In this document: positions 7,199 to 14,599 of the stretch, in pieces
How positions within the stretch are numbered: the first letter of the stretch is position 1
Layout: each line of letters starts with the position of its first letter
Source of the DNA: Pseudobdellovibrionaceae bacterium
GTDB taxonomy: Bacteria; Bdellovibrionota; Bdellovibrionia; Bdellovibrionales; UBA1609
DNA length: 64,000 nucleotides
Direction: 5' to 3'
Assembly (NCBI GenBank): GCA_020635075.1
Contig: JACKAM010000003.1
Span: 496,001 to 560,000 of the forward strand
Position numbers and translations under genes: made by a program
Notes under the pieces: model-generated
What the model saw: only the letters and a program-made list of their open reading frames with translations
The model's database searches: none
Told to the model about the DNA's origin: nothing

Positions 7199-10050
7199 CC
7201 AAACTGTACCACAATCGAGATCTCGATGTGCTGCCTTATCTCTCGGAAGAGCACGGAGAAGCTCTTAAACTTCACTGGACGGGTCAGTTTAAGGAGTCCC
7301 TAGAGGCTTATATTGAATTTTTGAGCGATTACACTTTGGGCTCTGATAAGGTACTCGATTTAGCTCTAGCTGATTGCATTCTACTCTCCGTAAAAATGGG
7401 ACAAGCTTTTGATACTGAGTTAGACATCTCCAAAGCTTCTACTTTAGATGCACAAATTGTAATGTTGTACGCAAAATTTTATTGGGCTTTTTGGGTGGAT
7501 CACAAAATTGCGATCAAGGCCTTAAAAAAAATTATTGGTAAATCCCTTTTTTCCAACTGCCCTCAGTTTACTCTAACAGGAATATTTCTCTTTTTTCATT
7601 TGAAAACAATCGCTGGTGGAAAGCTGATTACCTTTAATATCACTCGTCTTATTTATCTTATTTTTAAGTGGGATCAATTAAGAGGGGGGAGATTTCCGCA
7701 TTTGTCTCGAAATGTGGTTTTTGCATCCTTCCCTTACACACAATTTGTGGCCGGGCGAATTGGAGTCAAAGATATAGAGACATCCATTTCTTTTGCGGAA
7801 AAATATGTAGTGAATGATCCCTTTTATAACTCATTGGTTCTTATAAGTGGATTTTATGGCTACGCCTACTCTGGAAACGTGGCCAGGACAGAAATTTTTG
7901 CTGAAAGATTTAGAAGTTTACAAAAAATGGGCAAGCTAACTCGCTACGAGCCCGTCACAGTGGTTATGCGCTTTCTTCCCCATGCCCTTAGAGGTTATGG
8001 CTACTTGATCGCAGAGAGATTCTGGAACGTATTAGAAGCCCATAGACCTAGCCAGTATGACCCTTTGATAAATTCACAGTTCTACCGAGCAAGTTCTGTA
8101 ATTGCACTCGTTCTTGGAAACAATGAACGGGCTCATCAGTTGATCAGCCTGGCCCGCCATGAACGTAAAAAAACTGCCTCTTTTACAGCCTGGGAAAAAA
8201 TAGATGAAAGAATTGAGGCACTTTCTGGAAGGTCTACGCCCTTTGATCCAAGTCAGGATAAAATTGCTAATATTGAGGTGAACTTTTCTCAACCTCCTCA
8301 ACTTAGCTCCATTCTTATTGAACTGATATCAGCCACCCCTTCCGCCTTAAACAAAACAGAAGATGAATATATTAATTTAATCACAAAGATTGTTACTAAA
8401 CATCTAGACTGCCCAAGCTTTGAGCTTTCTAAAAATGTCGATCTTAAACCCAGTAAAAATCCACAGCTTTTGATTTGTGGTCGGATTTTAGAATTCACCC
8501 AGCTTGAACCAGGAAGAGTGGACTACATTAAAGAACTGGCCTCGGCTCTTAACCCAATGATTGATCACGTTATAGAAATTTATCAAGACCTTGTAAAAGC
8601 TCAAAAGGTTCAAAAAGAAGCTGTTTTGGTAGACCTTGCCACCGAGACCGCACACAACATTCTAGGCAGTGTTGACGATCTTGATAGTGATACTGAAAAC
8701 CTGAAATTTTTAGATGAAGAACATAAAAGACGACATGAACGCCTCATTGCCAGAATCCAAACTGTGGCAAATGAACTGCTACTCAAAAAACGCCAAATTC
8801 TTCTTTCTAAATCCAAACAAATCAAAGACTCTACAGACTTTGCCTATTCCTTGAAGCCAGAACTATTAACATCTATTGTGGACAATGTTGTAAAGGAGCG
8901 TCGAACCACCACGTCTAAGGGTTCTGTGAATATCCAGTGGAAACCCAACCCTTTTCACTACAGCCTTTTTTGCAATATCAACTCTATTGAGCTTGAGGTG
9001 GCTCTTGCAAATATTATTGACAACGCCATAGACTCTATCGTTGAGGCCAATGCCGAAGATAAAACTGTAGTCGTTAAGATTGATCTTAGAAATGGCTGTG
9101 CATTTATCTCAGTCACGGATTACGGAACAGGTATATCACCTGAAATTATTGATAGAGTGACTGAAAAAAACTTTACCACAAAACCATCTGGCAACGGCCT
9201 TGGTCTATATCATGCTTACCATCACACCCAAAAGTGGGGTGGCTCTCTATCCATCGAATCATATGAAGGCTTTACTAAAGTGATTTTAAAGATCCCCATA
9301 TGCACCCCGCCTCAGTGGTTTGCACCTCTAGTCTCTATACCTAACAATGGAACGGTGGTTGTGTTTGACGATGATGATGGAATCCACTTCACATGGCAAA
9401 AACGCTTAAAAGAATTTGGTTACTCCAAAAATGCTGGGAACCTCATCTCCAGTAAAACTCCAAGCGAGTTAAAAACTGAGATTGAGTCTTTAAAGGCTAA
9501 AAAGAAAGAATTTGTGCTCCTTTCAGACTATGAAATCTACGGCGAAAGAGTAACAGGGCTAGATCTAATAGAGCAGCTCGATGTAGCCGAGAACTCTTAT
9601 ATCGTTTCCAGCTACTATCGTGAAGACTTTGTAACTCAACCTTGCCAGAAAAAAGGCATACAAATTGTGCCTAAAAACCTGGCTCGGTTTGCACGTATCT
9701 ATGTGGAGGACGGTCAGCTTGACGCCATACAAATTGAAGACGATGACTTTGTTCGCTCCAGATGGAAAGATTCAGCAAAAGCCCATAAAAAAAGATTTTT
9801 AAGTTTTTATTCTGTTTCGGAAGCACTTTCAACTATTGATCTTTTTCCCAAAAATATTCCTATCTTTGTTGACTCAAATCTTGGGAGTGAGCAAGGTGAA
9901 GAGTCTAGTAAGCAGATATATGATTTGGGGTATGATAATATCAGGCTATCCACAGCCTCTAGCAAAACCCTGTACCAAGAGCTTGCACGGCCTCATATAA
10001 TTGATGTTATTGGTAAACTGCCCCCTTGGGAGAAAAGTGAAATTTGTTGA
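7171..10050 (+). CDS. Large hybrid histidine kinase with two C-terminal receiver domains
   Basis: The protein is 959 residues. The N-terminal 370 residues are helical, tetratricopeptide-like sensor sequence without clear membrane helices. A DHp helix has the H-box TETAHNILG (His about 495). The ATPase domain shows N-box IIDNAID (about 614-620), G1 DYGTGIS (about 650-656) and G2 GNGLGLYH (about 673-680). Two receiver-like domains follow, with likely phospho-acceptor Asp in LLSDYEI (about 785) and in FVDSNLG (about 900). The gene overlaps the unknown gene by 28 bp. It is probably a cytoplasmic sensor, perhaps for a product of the operon's enzymes, feeding the NtrC-type regulator. Confidence 0.88.
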   Translation: MEKNVYKKIAKLYHNRDLDVLPYLSEEHGEALKLHWTGQFKESLEAYIEFLSDYTLGSDKVLDLALADCILLSVKMGQAFDTELDISKASTLDAQIVMLYAKFYWAFWVDHKIAIKALKKIIGKSLFSNCPQFTLTGIFLFFHLKTIAGGKLITFNITRLIYLIFKWDQLRGGRFPHLSRNVVFASFPYTQFVAGRIGVKDIETSISFAEKYVVNDPFYNSLVLISGFYGYAYSGNVARTEIFAERFRSLQKMGKLTRYEPVTVVMRFLPHALRGYGYLIAERFWNVLEAHRPSQYDPLINSQFYRASSVIALVLGNNERAHQLISLARHERKKTASFTAWEKIDERIEALSGRSTPFDPSQDKIANIEVNFSQPPQLSSILIELISATPSALNKTEDEYINLITKIVTKHLDCPSFELSKNVDLKPSKNPQLLICGRILEFTQLEPGRVDYIKELASALNPMIDHVIEIYQDLVKAQKVQKEAVLVDLATETAHNILGSVDDLDSDTENLKFLDEEHKRRHERLIARIQTVANELLLKKRQILLSKSKQIKDSTDFAYSLKPELLTSIVDNVVKERRTTTSKGSVNIQWKPNPFHYSLFCNINSIELEVALANIIDNAIDSIVEANAEDKTVVVKIDLRNGCAFISVTDYGTGISPEIIDRVTEKNFTTKPSGNGLGLYHAYHHTQKWGGSLSIESYEGFTKVILKIPICTPPQWFAPLVSIPNNGTVVVFDDDDGIHFTWQKRLKEFGYSKNAGNLISSKTPSELKTEIESLKAKKKEFVLLSDYEIYGERVTGLDLIEQLDVAENSYIVSSYYREDFVTQPCQKKGIQIVPKNLARFARIYVEDGQLDAIQIEDDDFVRSRWKDSAKAHKKRFLSFYSVSEALSTIDLFPKNIPIFVDSNLGSEQGEESSKQIYDLGYDNIRLSTASSKTLYQELARPHIIDVIGKLPPWEKSEIC

Positions 10051-10145
10051 ATGCTTAAAGTTACGAAAAATAGTTTTTTACAAAAACTATCGTCAATGTA
10101 AAGTGAAAAACTTTTTATAGATTTATTCGTATTCCTCTTTTGTGC

Positions 10146-10427
10146 TTACAATTGCTTCCAAAGTTCACTCGGATGCAATTTAAATACATTGCAGACTCTT
10201 AGAATAGTCGCAAAAGTAATATTTCTTTTACCAACTTCAAGATACTGCCAGTGTCTCCAAGACTTCCAACCTCGATCCTCCATGCTCTCCAGGGTCCACC
10301 CCCTCTTTTCTCGTTCAGCCTTTAATATGCGACCAAATTTCTTTATCTTTTTCCATTCTTCTTCAGTTGGATTCCCTTGGATGCCTTTGGGGTTATAAGC
10401 CTTACTTTTCTTCTTTTTCGTAACCAT
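10146..10427 (-). CDS. XRE-family helix-turn-helix regulator
   Basis: The protein is 93 residues. A Lys-rich N-terminus is followed by a Cro/C1-type helix-turn-helix (about 30-90): GRILKAEREKRGWTLE, then the recognition-helix region and LRVCNVFKLHPSEL at the end. It lies just after the signalling operon, on the opposite strand, and forms a small cluster with two other HTH genes. Such regulators are typical of mobile elements and toxin-antitoxin loci; no toxin partner is obvious beside it. Confidence 0.75.
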   Translation of the reverse strand: MVTKKKKSKAYNPKGIQGNPTEEEWKKIKKFGRILKAEREKRGWTLESMEDRGWKSWRHWQYLEVGKRNITFATILRVCNVFKLHPSELWKQL

Positions 10428-10583
10428 TTGTCCCTCGAATCACTAATTTCAAGTTAAGATTTCTTTAATTCACTTCGAAAAGTCTTGATTTTGAGGATAA
10501 TTTTTATGCTACGGACGTAGTACGCTAGGAACGTATCAGGTTTTAGGTTAGAATATCCGATATATAGGCAAACTGGAGGTAAT

Positions 10584-10853
10584 TCACACTGAGTTCAGGA
10601 ACTCGATAACGTCTTTGTACCCAAGACCTTTGGCTATTCTGTCTAAAGTTAGAATGCCAACGTTTCTATTGGCATCAAAGACACGTTGTATAGTAGAGCG
10701 AGCTGTCTCTGACTCCCAGCCTAGCCATTCTACTGGCTTATCGAGATCATACAAATCCTTGTGAATCTTCTGGCCAATCCTCTTGAGTAAGAGTTCCTCA
10801 TTCTTATTGCGAGGTTTACTAGTTGTTCTTGTTCTTTTGGGTAGCTTCTTCAC
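10584..10853 (-). CDS. Small HTH (XRE-like) protein
   Basis: The protein is 89 residues with a GTG start and no strong ribosome site. A basic Arg/Lys/Thr-rich N-terminus precedes a helix-turn-helix-like region (about 35-88) with the sequence STIQRVFDANRN and the ending LDRIAKGLGYKDV, a pattern typical of XRE regulators. It is divergent from the XRE gene at 10986, with a palindrome between them. It is probably a DNA-binding regulator of this accessory region. Confidence 0.65.
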   Translation of the reverse strand: MKKLPKRTRTTSKPRNKNEELLLKRIGQKIHKDLYDLDKPVEWLGWESETARSTIQRVFDANRNVGILTLDRIAKGLGYKDVIEFLNSV

Positions 10854-10888
10854 AGAACTAAGATAATGAGGATATGATAAAGTTACTG

Positions 10889-10900
10889 CCCATATATGGG
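10889..10900. promoter_or_regulatory. Palindromic operator candidate between divergent HTH genes
   Basis: CCCATATATGGG is a perfect 12-bp palindrome in the 132-bp gap between two divergent HTH genes, 36 bp upstream of the leftward one. Related CATATA-containing segments occur nearby (10918-10924 and 10559-10567). It is a plausible binding site for one of the two regulators. Confidence 0.4.
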
Positions 10901-10985
10901 GCTATTTTATGGGTTTCACATATAGGCGTAAAAAATGAAGAGGATTACATCGAGACATCTAACAGGGTTTTAAGCAAGGGAATAA

Positions 10986-11264
10986 ATGGGACTTTACTAT
11001 AACAGAAAAGAAGTGGGAAAACTATTAGCTGAATATCGAGCATCAGTTGGGCTCTCCCAACAAGACGTTGCCAGTTACTTCGGCTATTCTTCTCCTCAAC
11101 ATATTTCAAATATCGAAACTGGGAAATCACCAGCTTCTCTAGAAGCCTTTCGTGGTTTTACAGAACTCTACCGTATAGATAAACAAATAATAGCAAAGCT
11201 ATTAATCGAAGGGTTAAAGATGCGCATCTGTGAAATACTTAACATTAAGGAGTCAGAACTGTGA
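10986..11264 (+). CDS. XRE-family transcriptional regulator
   Basis: The protein is 92 residues. A clear Cro/C1 helix-turn-helix occupies about residues 10-65: LLAEYRASVGLSQQDVASYFGY then QHISNIETGK, with the canonical Gln, Ile and Glu positions of the recognition helix. The C-terminus is helical. It is divergent from the HTH gene ending at 10853 and followed by a degenerate receiver gene. It is likely a repressor of its own region. Confidence 0.8.
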   Translation: MGLYYNRKEVGKLLAEYRASVGLSQQDVASYFGYSSPQHISNIETGKSPASLEAFRGFTELYRIDKQIIAKLLIEGLKMRICEILNIKESEL

Positions 11265-11376
11265 GTTTCAAAGCAAAAAACACTTTAGCTCACTGCCGCA
11301 TATGACAATTTCTAGAATAGCTTTATGAGATGAAAACTAAACCATTAAAACTGAAGGCAAAAGACTCCCTCCAGTT

Positions 11377-11835
11377 TTGAAGCTTAAAAAACGAGCAGTT
11401 AGTGGAAGTGAGAGAATCTTGATAAAAAAAATAATATGGATAGATAAAAGTAATGACATTATTGAAAGTTATATTGATGCATTACAGATAGATTCTTTGG
11501 CAACTTTTATACAGTGTTGTGACTTTGAAGTAGCAGAAGAAATCATCTCTTCAAGAAAAGATATTGATGCCGTTATAACAAATTACTGCACCTTCTTCTG
11601 GCACGAAAGACTTATCCGAGAAAATTACAAAATGAGTCCTAATGTTTTTGATTTTTTAGAAAAAGTTATCTACAAGAATCAAACAATTCATTTTTTTCTA
11701 TTTTCGTCTATAGCAAACAGTTATGAACAGATTGACAAGTACAAAGCATTGAAAAACTTTTACTTTATCAACAAAAACAGCGGCCAATTATTACGCAAGA
11801 AACTACAGATTCTAATCTTTGAAAATAAAAGTTAG
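11377..11835 (+). CDS. Degenerate receiver-like protein
   Basis: The protein is up to 152 residues. The order of motifs resembles a response-regulator receiver: IIWIDKS (normally the acidic pair, here a single Asp), AVITNYC where the phospho-acceptor Asp would be (Asn instead), HFFLFSS for the Ser/Thr strand, and FINKN for the conserved Lys. The missing acceptor argues against phosphorylation. TTG 11377 has no ribosome site; TTG 11419 with GAGAG upstream is an alternative that still keeps the whole fold. AT-rich, next to an XRE gene. The family call is tentative. Confidence 0.5.
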   Translation: MKLKKRAVSGSERILIKKIIWIDKSNDIIESYIDALQIDSLATFIQCCDFEVAEEIISSRKDIDAVITNYCTFFWHERLIRENYKMSPNVFDFLEKVIYKNQTIHFFLFSSIANSYEQIDKYKALKNFYFINKNSGQLLRKKLQILIFENKS

Positions 11836-12082
11836 CCCAGACTCAATAATCGAAAAAGTTCATTATCACCTGTATTTGGCTGGATATCTTACCACCTTCA
11901 ATATGAATTAAAGTACAAATTCCTATTAGTAGTGAAACAAAAAAGACCATGAGGTACTTAAAATTTAAGTAGCCCATGGCCTCGAAGTTTATTCATCAGG
12001 ATTGACCCTGATGAGGATTGGTGAGTCTCTGTAAAAAAAAGGCACTCTTTTAAACACAATAAATGATTAAAACTCCGGCCAG

Positions 12083-12109
12083 ATTTGAGCCACTCAAAGA
12101 GGCTCAAAT
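12083..12109 (-). repeat. Perfect hairpin 13 nt beyond the DGR template repeat
   Basis: A 9-bp perfect inverted repeat (ATTTGAGCC at 12083-12091 and GGCTCAAAT at 12101-12109) encloses a 9-nt loop. In the minus-strand transcript it lies 13 nt downstream of the template repeat's 3' end and is not followed by a U-run, so it does not look like a simple terminator. In studied DGRs, structured RNA next to the template repeat is needed for cDNA synthesis; a like role here is inference. Confidence 0.6.
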
Positions 12110-12122
12110 TAAATTTACTAAC

Positions 12123-12253
12123 GGAGGGCGCAGCGGGCGCCAATGTTGTTGTTCGTGTTCGTGGGCGTGTTGTTCCAATTCGATGCCCAACGGCCCGAAT
12201 TCGAGCCGTTGTTCCAATTGCCACCAACATGCAGGCCACGAGCCGGAACCCCA
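12123..12253 (-). repeat. DGR template repeat (TR)
   Basis: This 131-bp sequence is a near-copy of 14611-14741 at a constant offset of 2,488. The copies differ at exactly 12 positions (TR 12153, 12158, 12159, 12171, 12173, 12179, 12180, 12210, 12213, 12218, 12219, 12230). Every one is A in the template read on the minus strand. All other bases, including all G, C and T of the sense strand, are identical. Read in the variable gene's frame, the TR is rich in Asn AAC/AAT codons, the hallmark of adenine-directed mutagenesis. It begins 20 nt after the reverse transcriptase stop. Confidence 0.97.
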
Positions 12254-12272
12254 AGACCTGACTGAGACTCAT

Positions 12273-13310
12273 TCATCCTCTGCTATTTTTTAAATTCTCC
12301 AAATCATTTAATAACCCTCTATGCATATCTATAAAATTATCACAATAACTAGCATGACCCGAGAAGGCCTCCAAGCTATCTTCCCACTTCGACTTTCTAC
12401 AACTCGAATTCCCAACACCTGGCTGAGTTGCTAAATACCGCTTTTTTAACTTATACCTGTAAGCTCTTAGCCTTCCACTACGCAAACGAATTTGTGCAGG
12501 AAAAACCCTATATCCCACAAAACAAATTCCCTCTGAAACTTGACCAATTAAAACCTTGTGAGGACTTAACTCCAGTTTTAATCTTTCATTTACAAACTCA
12601 CGCACCAATTTCAATACAGTTCTCGCCTTTTCATAAGTTGGAACCAACAGTATAAAGTCATCCATGTATCTCACATAAAATTTTTCTCGGAGTGATCGTT
12701 TCACATACTGATCCAACTCGTTCAAATAAACATTTGCAAAAAGCTGACTGGTTAGGTTCCCAATAGGTATCCCCGTCTGCCCAGGCGCAGTAAATATCAA
12801 CTTTTCCAAACAGCTTAACAGCTTTTTGTCACCAATAGATCTTGATAAAACTTCAAATAAGGTCTTCCGATCAATACTTTCAAAATACTTTTTTATATCA
12901 CACTTTAAAAACCACATATCTGGATTAGCTGAAACCCATCTCTTCAAAGTTAACATGGCAGCGTGATTGCCTCGACCAGAGCGACAAGCATAGCTGTGAG
13001 CAAAAAACTTAGGTTCAAAAACAATCTCTAACGTATTAAAAATAGAATGATGAACCACACGATCTCTAAAGCTTGCTGACTCAATTTTTCTTTTCTTCGG
13101 TTCAAAAATTGTAAAACTACGATAAGGGCCGAACTCATAGGTCTCATCGTTTAGTTGCTTGATTATCTCAAATAAATTTTCTTCAAGATGATAACTGAAT
13201 TTAGCAACAGAGGTACGATCCCACTTGCCTTTAGCTGCTGAATAAAAAGAACGTCGCAAAGAAGAAAAGTTAAAGGAGCTTTCAAACAAATTCGTGTAAA
13301 CTTGCCCCAC
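12273..13310 (-). CDS. DGR reverse transcriptase
   Basis: The protein is about 345 residues, the usual size for DGR-type reverse transcriptases. Numbered from the longer reading (TTG 13337), motif A is KCDIKKYFESID (146-157), the segment typical of DGR and group II-like enzymes is GIPIGNLTSQ (189-198), and the catalytic box is YMDD (224-227). There is no maturase, protease or RNase H extension. GTG 13310 has GAGG 8 nt upstream and sits 6 nt after the Avd stop, so it is preferred over TTG 13337. The enzyme should copy the template RNA with adenine errors to make cDNA for mutagenic homing. The template repeat follows 20 nt downstream. Confidence 0.95.
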   Translation of the reverse strand: MGQVYTNLFESSFNFSSLRRSFYSAAKGKWDRTSVAKFSYHLEENLFEIIKQLNDETYEFGPYRSFTIFEPKKRKIESASFRDRVVHHSIFNTLEIVFEPKFFAHSYACRSGRGNHAAMLTLKRWVSANPDMWFLKCDIKKYFESIDRKTLFEVLSRSIGDKKLLSCLEKLIFTAPGQTGIPIGNLTSQLFANVYLNELDQYVKRSLREKFYVRYMDDFILLVPTYEKARTVLKLVREFVNERLKLELSPHKVLIGQVSEGICFVGYRVFPAQIRLRSGRLRAYRYKLKKRYLATQPGVGNSSCRKSKWEDSLEAFSGHASYCDNFIDMHRGLLNDLENLKNSRG

Positions 13311-13315
13311 ACCAT

Positions 13316-13654
13316 TTACCTCGTAGCCTTTTCCCAACCCGTGAGCATCTTTCCAATCTCAACCAATTTTAAAGAGATCATTTCATAAAGACCTTCTGAG
13401 AGCAGACCTTGACGGCGAGAAATTCGCAATAAAAACCCCAGTAAATGCAACCGAGTTCGTGCAAGATTTAATGACTCATTTCGCAACTTTGGGTGATAGG
13501 ATGCAGTATAAATGTTTTCTACAACGTCCAAACCCACTCGTTCTATTTTTTCAGCTAAAGTATATCGTTCAGTTTTTGGGTAGCGTCTTAGTGCTGGTAA
13601 AAGTTCCATAAGTAAAACTTCCAATTTTTGAATAACCTTTAATGACTTAACCAT
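13316..13654 (-). CDS. DGR accessory protein, Avd-like four-helix bundle
   Basis: The protein is 112 residues, basic and all helical. The stretch ALRRYPKTERYTLAEKIE (about 21-38) and later helices with LNLARTRLHLLGFLLRIS (about 64-81) match the Avd/23S rRNA intervening-sequence four-helix family, whose DGR members form a pentamer that binds the reverse transcriptase and template RNA. It overlaps the upstream HTH gene by 8 bp and ends 6 nt before the reverse transcriptase start, so all three are translated together. Confidence 0.85.
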   Translation of the reverse strand: MVKSLKVIQKLEVLLMELLPALRRYPKTERYTLAEKIERVGLDVVENIYTASYHPKLRNESLNLARTRLHLLGFLLRISRRQGLLSEGLYEMISLKLVEIGKMLTGWEKATR

Positions 13655-14225
13655 GATTTTTTTCTCTCGTGTCCATTTTTCTAATCAAACCACTCAAACC
13701 CGGTAATATTGAATTTTGCAAAGCCAACCCTAACGCCTTACAAAAATCGTTAGCTTCTAATTGAGCCTCGACAAGAGCCTGAGCTACAACGGACCTCGCT
13801 TTTGCAAAACACTCCCCTTTTTTTATTTTATTATATTCATAGAAACCCATGGCAATAAGCTTAAGTCCTTTTTTTAATAAAAAATAAATCGGAGCCTGGT
13901 CTTTCCTAGCACTTGAATCAAGCGATAAAACAATTCCTTTTAACTCATTGTAGACCCCAAGATCATCAAGGGTTTTAAATTTTCTGTTCCCATTTTGTTT
14001 TTGTGGAATATTCCCTTGCCGAAAAGGTATTGAATTGGGCGGGTTTGATATTTCACTCGTGGCTGTACCATTATCCTCACCCTCTGATGTCAAACAACTC
14101 TTTTTTACCAACCAGTTTCGACCATCTTTTTTTACAACGATTTTACCATTCGCGGCCTGATGTCTTAAAGTTCGTACAGGTTTATTTGTTAGCTTCGCAG
14201 CTTCTGTTAAAGTGATCCATGACAT
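13647..14225 (-). CDS. HTH-containing DGR accessory protein
   Basis: The protein is 192 residues. An N-terminal MerR/excisionase-type helix-turn-helix (about residues 1-45: LTEAAKLTNKPVRTLRHQAANGK, then a basic wing) is joined by a polar linker to a helical C-terminal domain (about 90-185). ATG 14225 has GGGAG 8 nt upstream; the longer reading from 14291 has no ribosome site. It overlaps the Avd-like gene by 8 bp. The C-terminal helices could be a second Avd-like bundle, giving a DNA-binding domain fused to an accessory bundle. DNA targeting or regulation is inference. Confidence 0.7.
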   Translation of the reverse strand: MSWITLTEAAKLTNKPVRTLRHQAANGKIVVKKDGRNWLVKKSCLTSEGEDNGTATSEISNPPNSIPFRQGNIPQKQNGNRKFKTLDDLGVYNELKGIVLSLDSSARKDQAPIYFLLKKGLKLIAMGFYEYNKIKKGECFAKARSVVAQALVEAQLEANDFCKALGLALQNSILPGLSGLIRKMDTREKNHG

Positions 14226-14599
14226 GAAAATTACTCCCACCCTATGAGTTAAAGCGAGATAAGCCATATAAAATTTGTATAATATTATCAAGTTAAGTTT
14301 TCCCTAAAAGTTGTAATAGTGGTGGATTAAGAACCTTTTTTATCAATAGTTCTATCAGATTGGGTGAATTTTTTTATGCCAACATATAAACATATAAAGT
14401 TTATTTATGCAACTTAAGTTTTTTATAGAAAAGTACAACAGGTGGATATTTATATTCATCGGCAACACAAAATCTATCGGCCATTTTGTCGGCAACACTT
14501 TGCCGATAATTGCCGATCTTTTTAGGGTAGCCAAATAGTGTTTAGTGGGTATTTGCTCAGTGGCTCACAATACCTTTTAAAATTTAACTTTATCTTTCC
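14226..14599. promoter_or_regulatory. DGR inter-gene region with repeated TCGGC(AA) motifs
   Basis: These 374 bp separate the variable lipoprotein stop from the HTH/Avd/RT operon and probably hold that operon's promoter. Within 14459-14517 the motif TCGGCAACAC occurs twice directly (14459-14468 and 14489-14498), TCGGC once more at 14477, and TGCCGAT twice in the opposite sense (14501-14507 and 14511-14517). TCGGCAA (14489-14495) pairs with TTGCCGA (14500-14506) over a 4-nt loop. The array could be the operator of the HTH protein or a DGR structure. Nothing else is seen in the gap. Confidence 0.45.

Noticed and set aside
10070..10090. ATAGTTTTT/AAAAACTAT hairpin after the hybrid kinase gene as a terminator
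   Set aside because: The stem is pure A/T except one pair and lacks a following U-run; stability would be poor.
12000..12013. CATCAGG/CCTGATG inverted repeat (11994-12013) as an intrinsic terminator of the DGR operon
   Set aside because: The stem is only 7 bp and no U-run follows on either strand.
11958..12272. 104-residue minus-strand frame across the template repeat
   Set aside because: It is another frame of the template repeat; the same frame recurs across the variable repeat (14590-14826), so openness comes from repeat sequence. No ribosome site.
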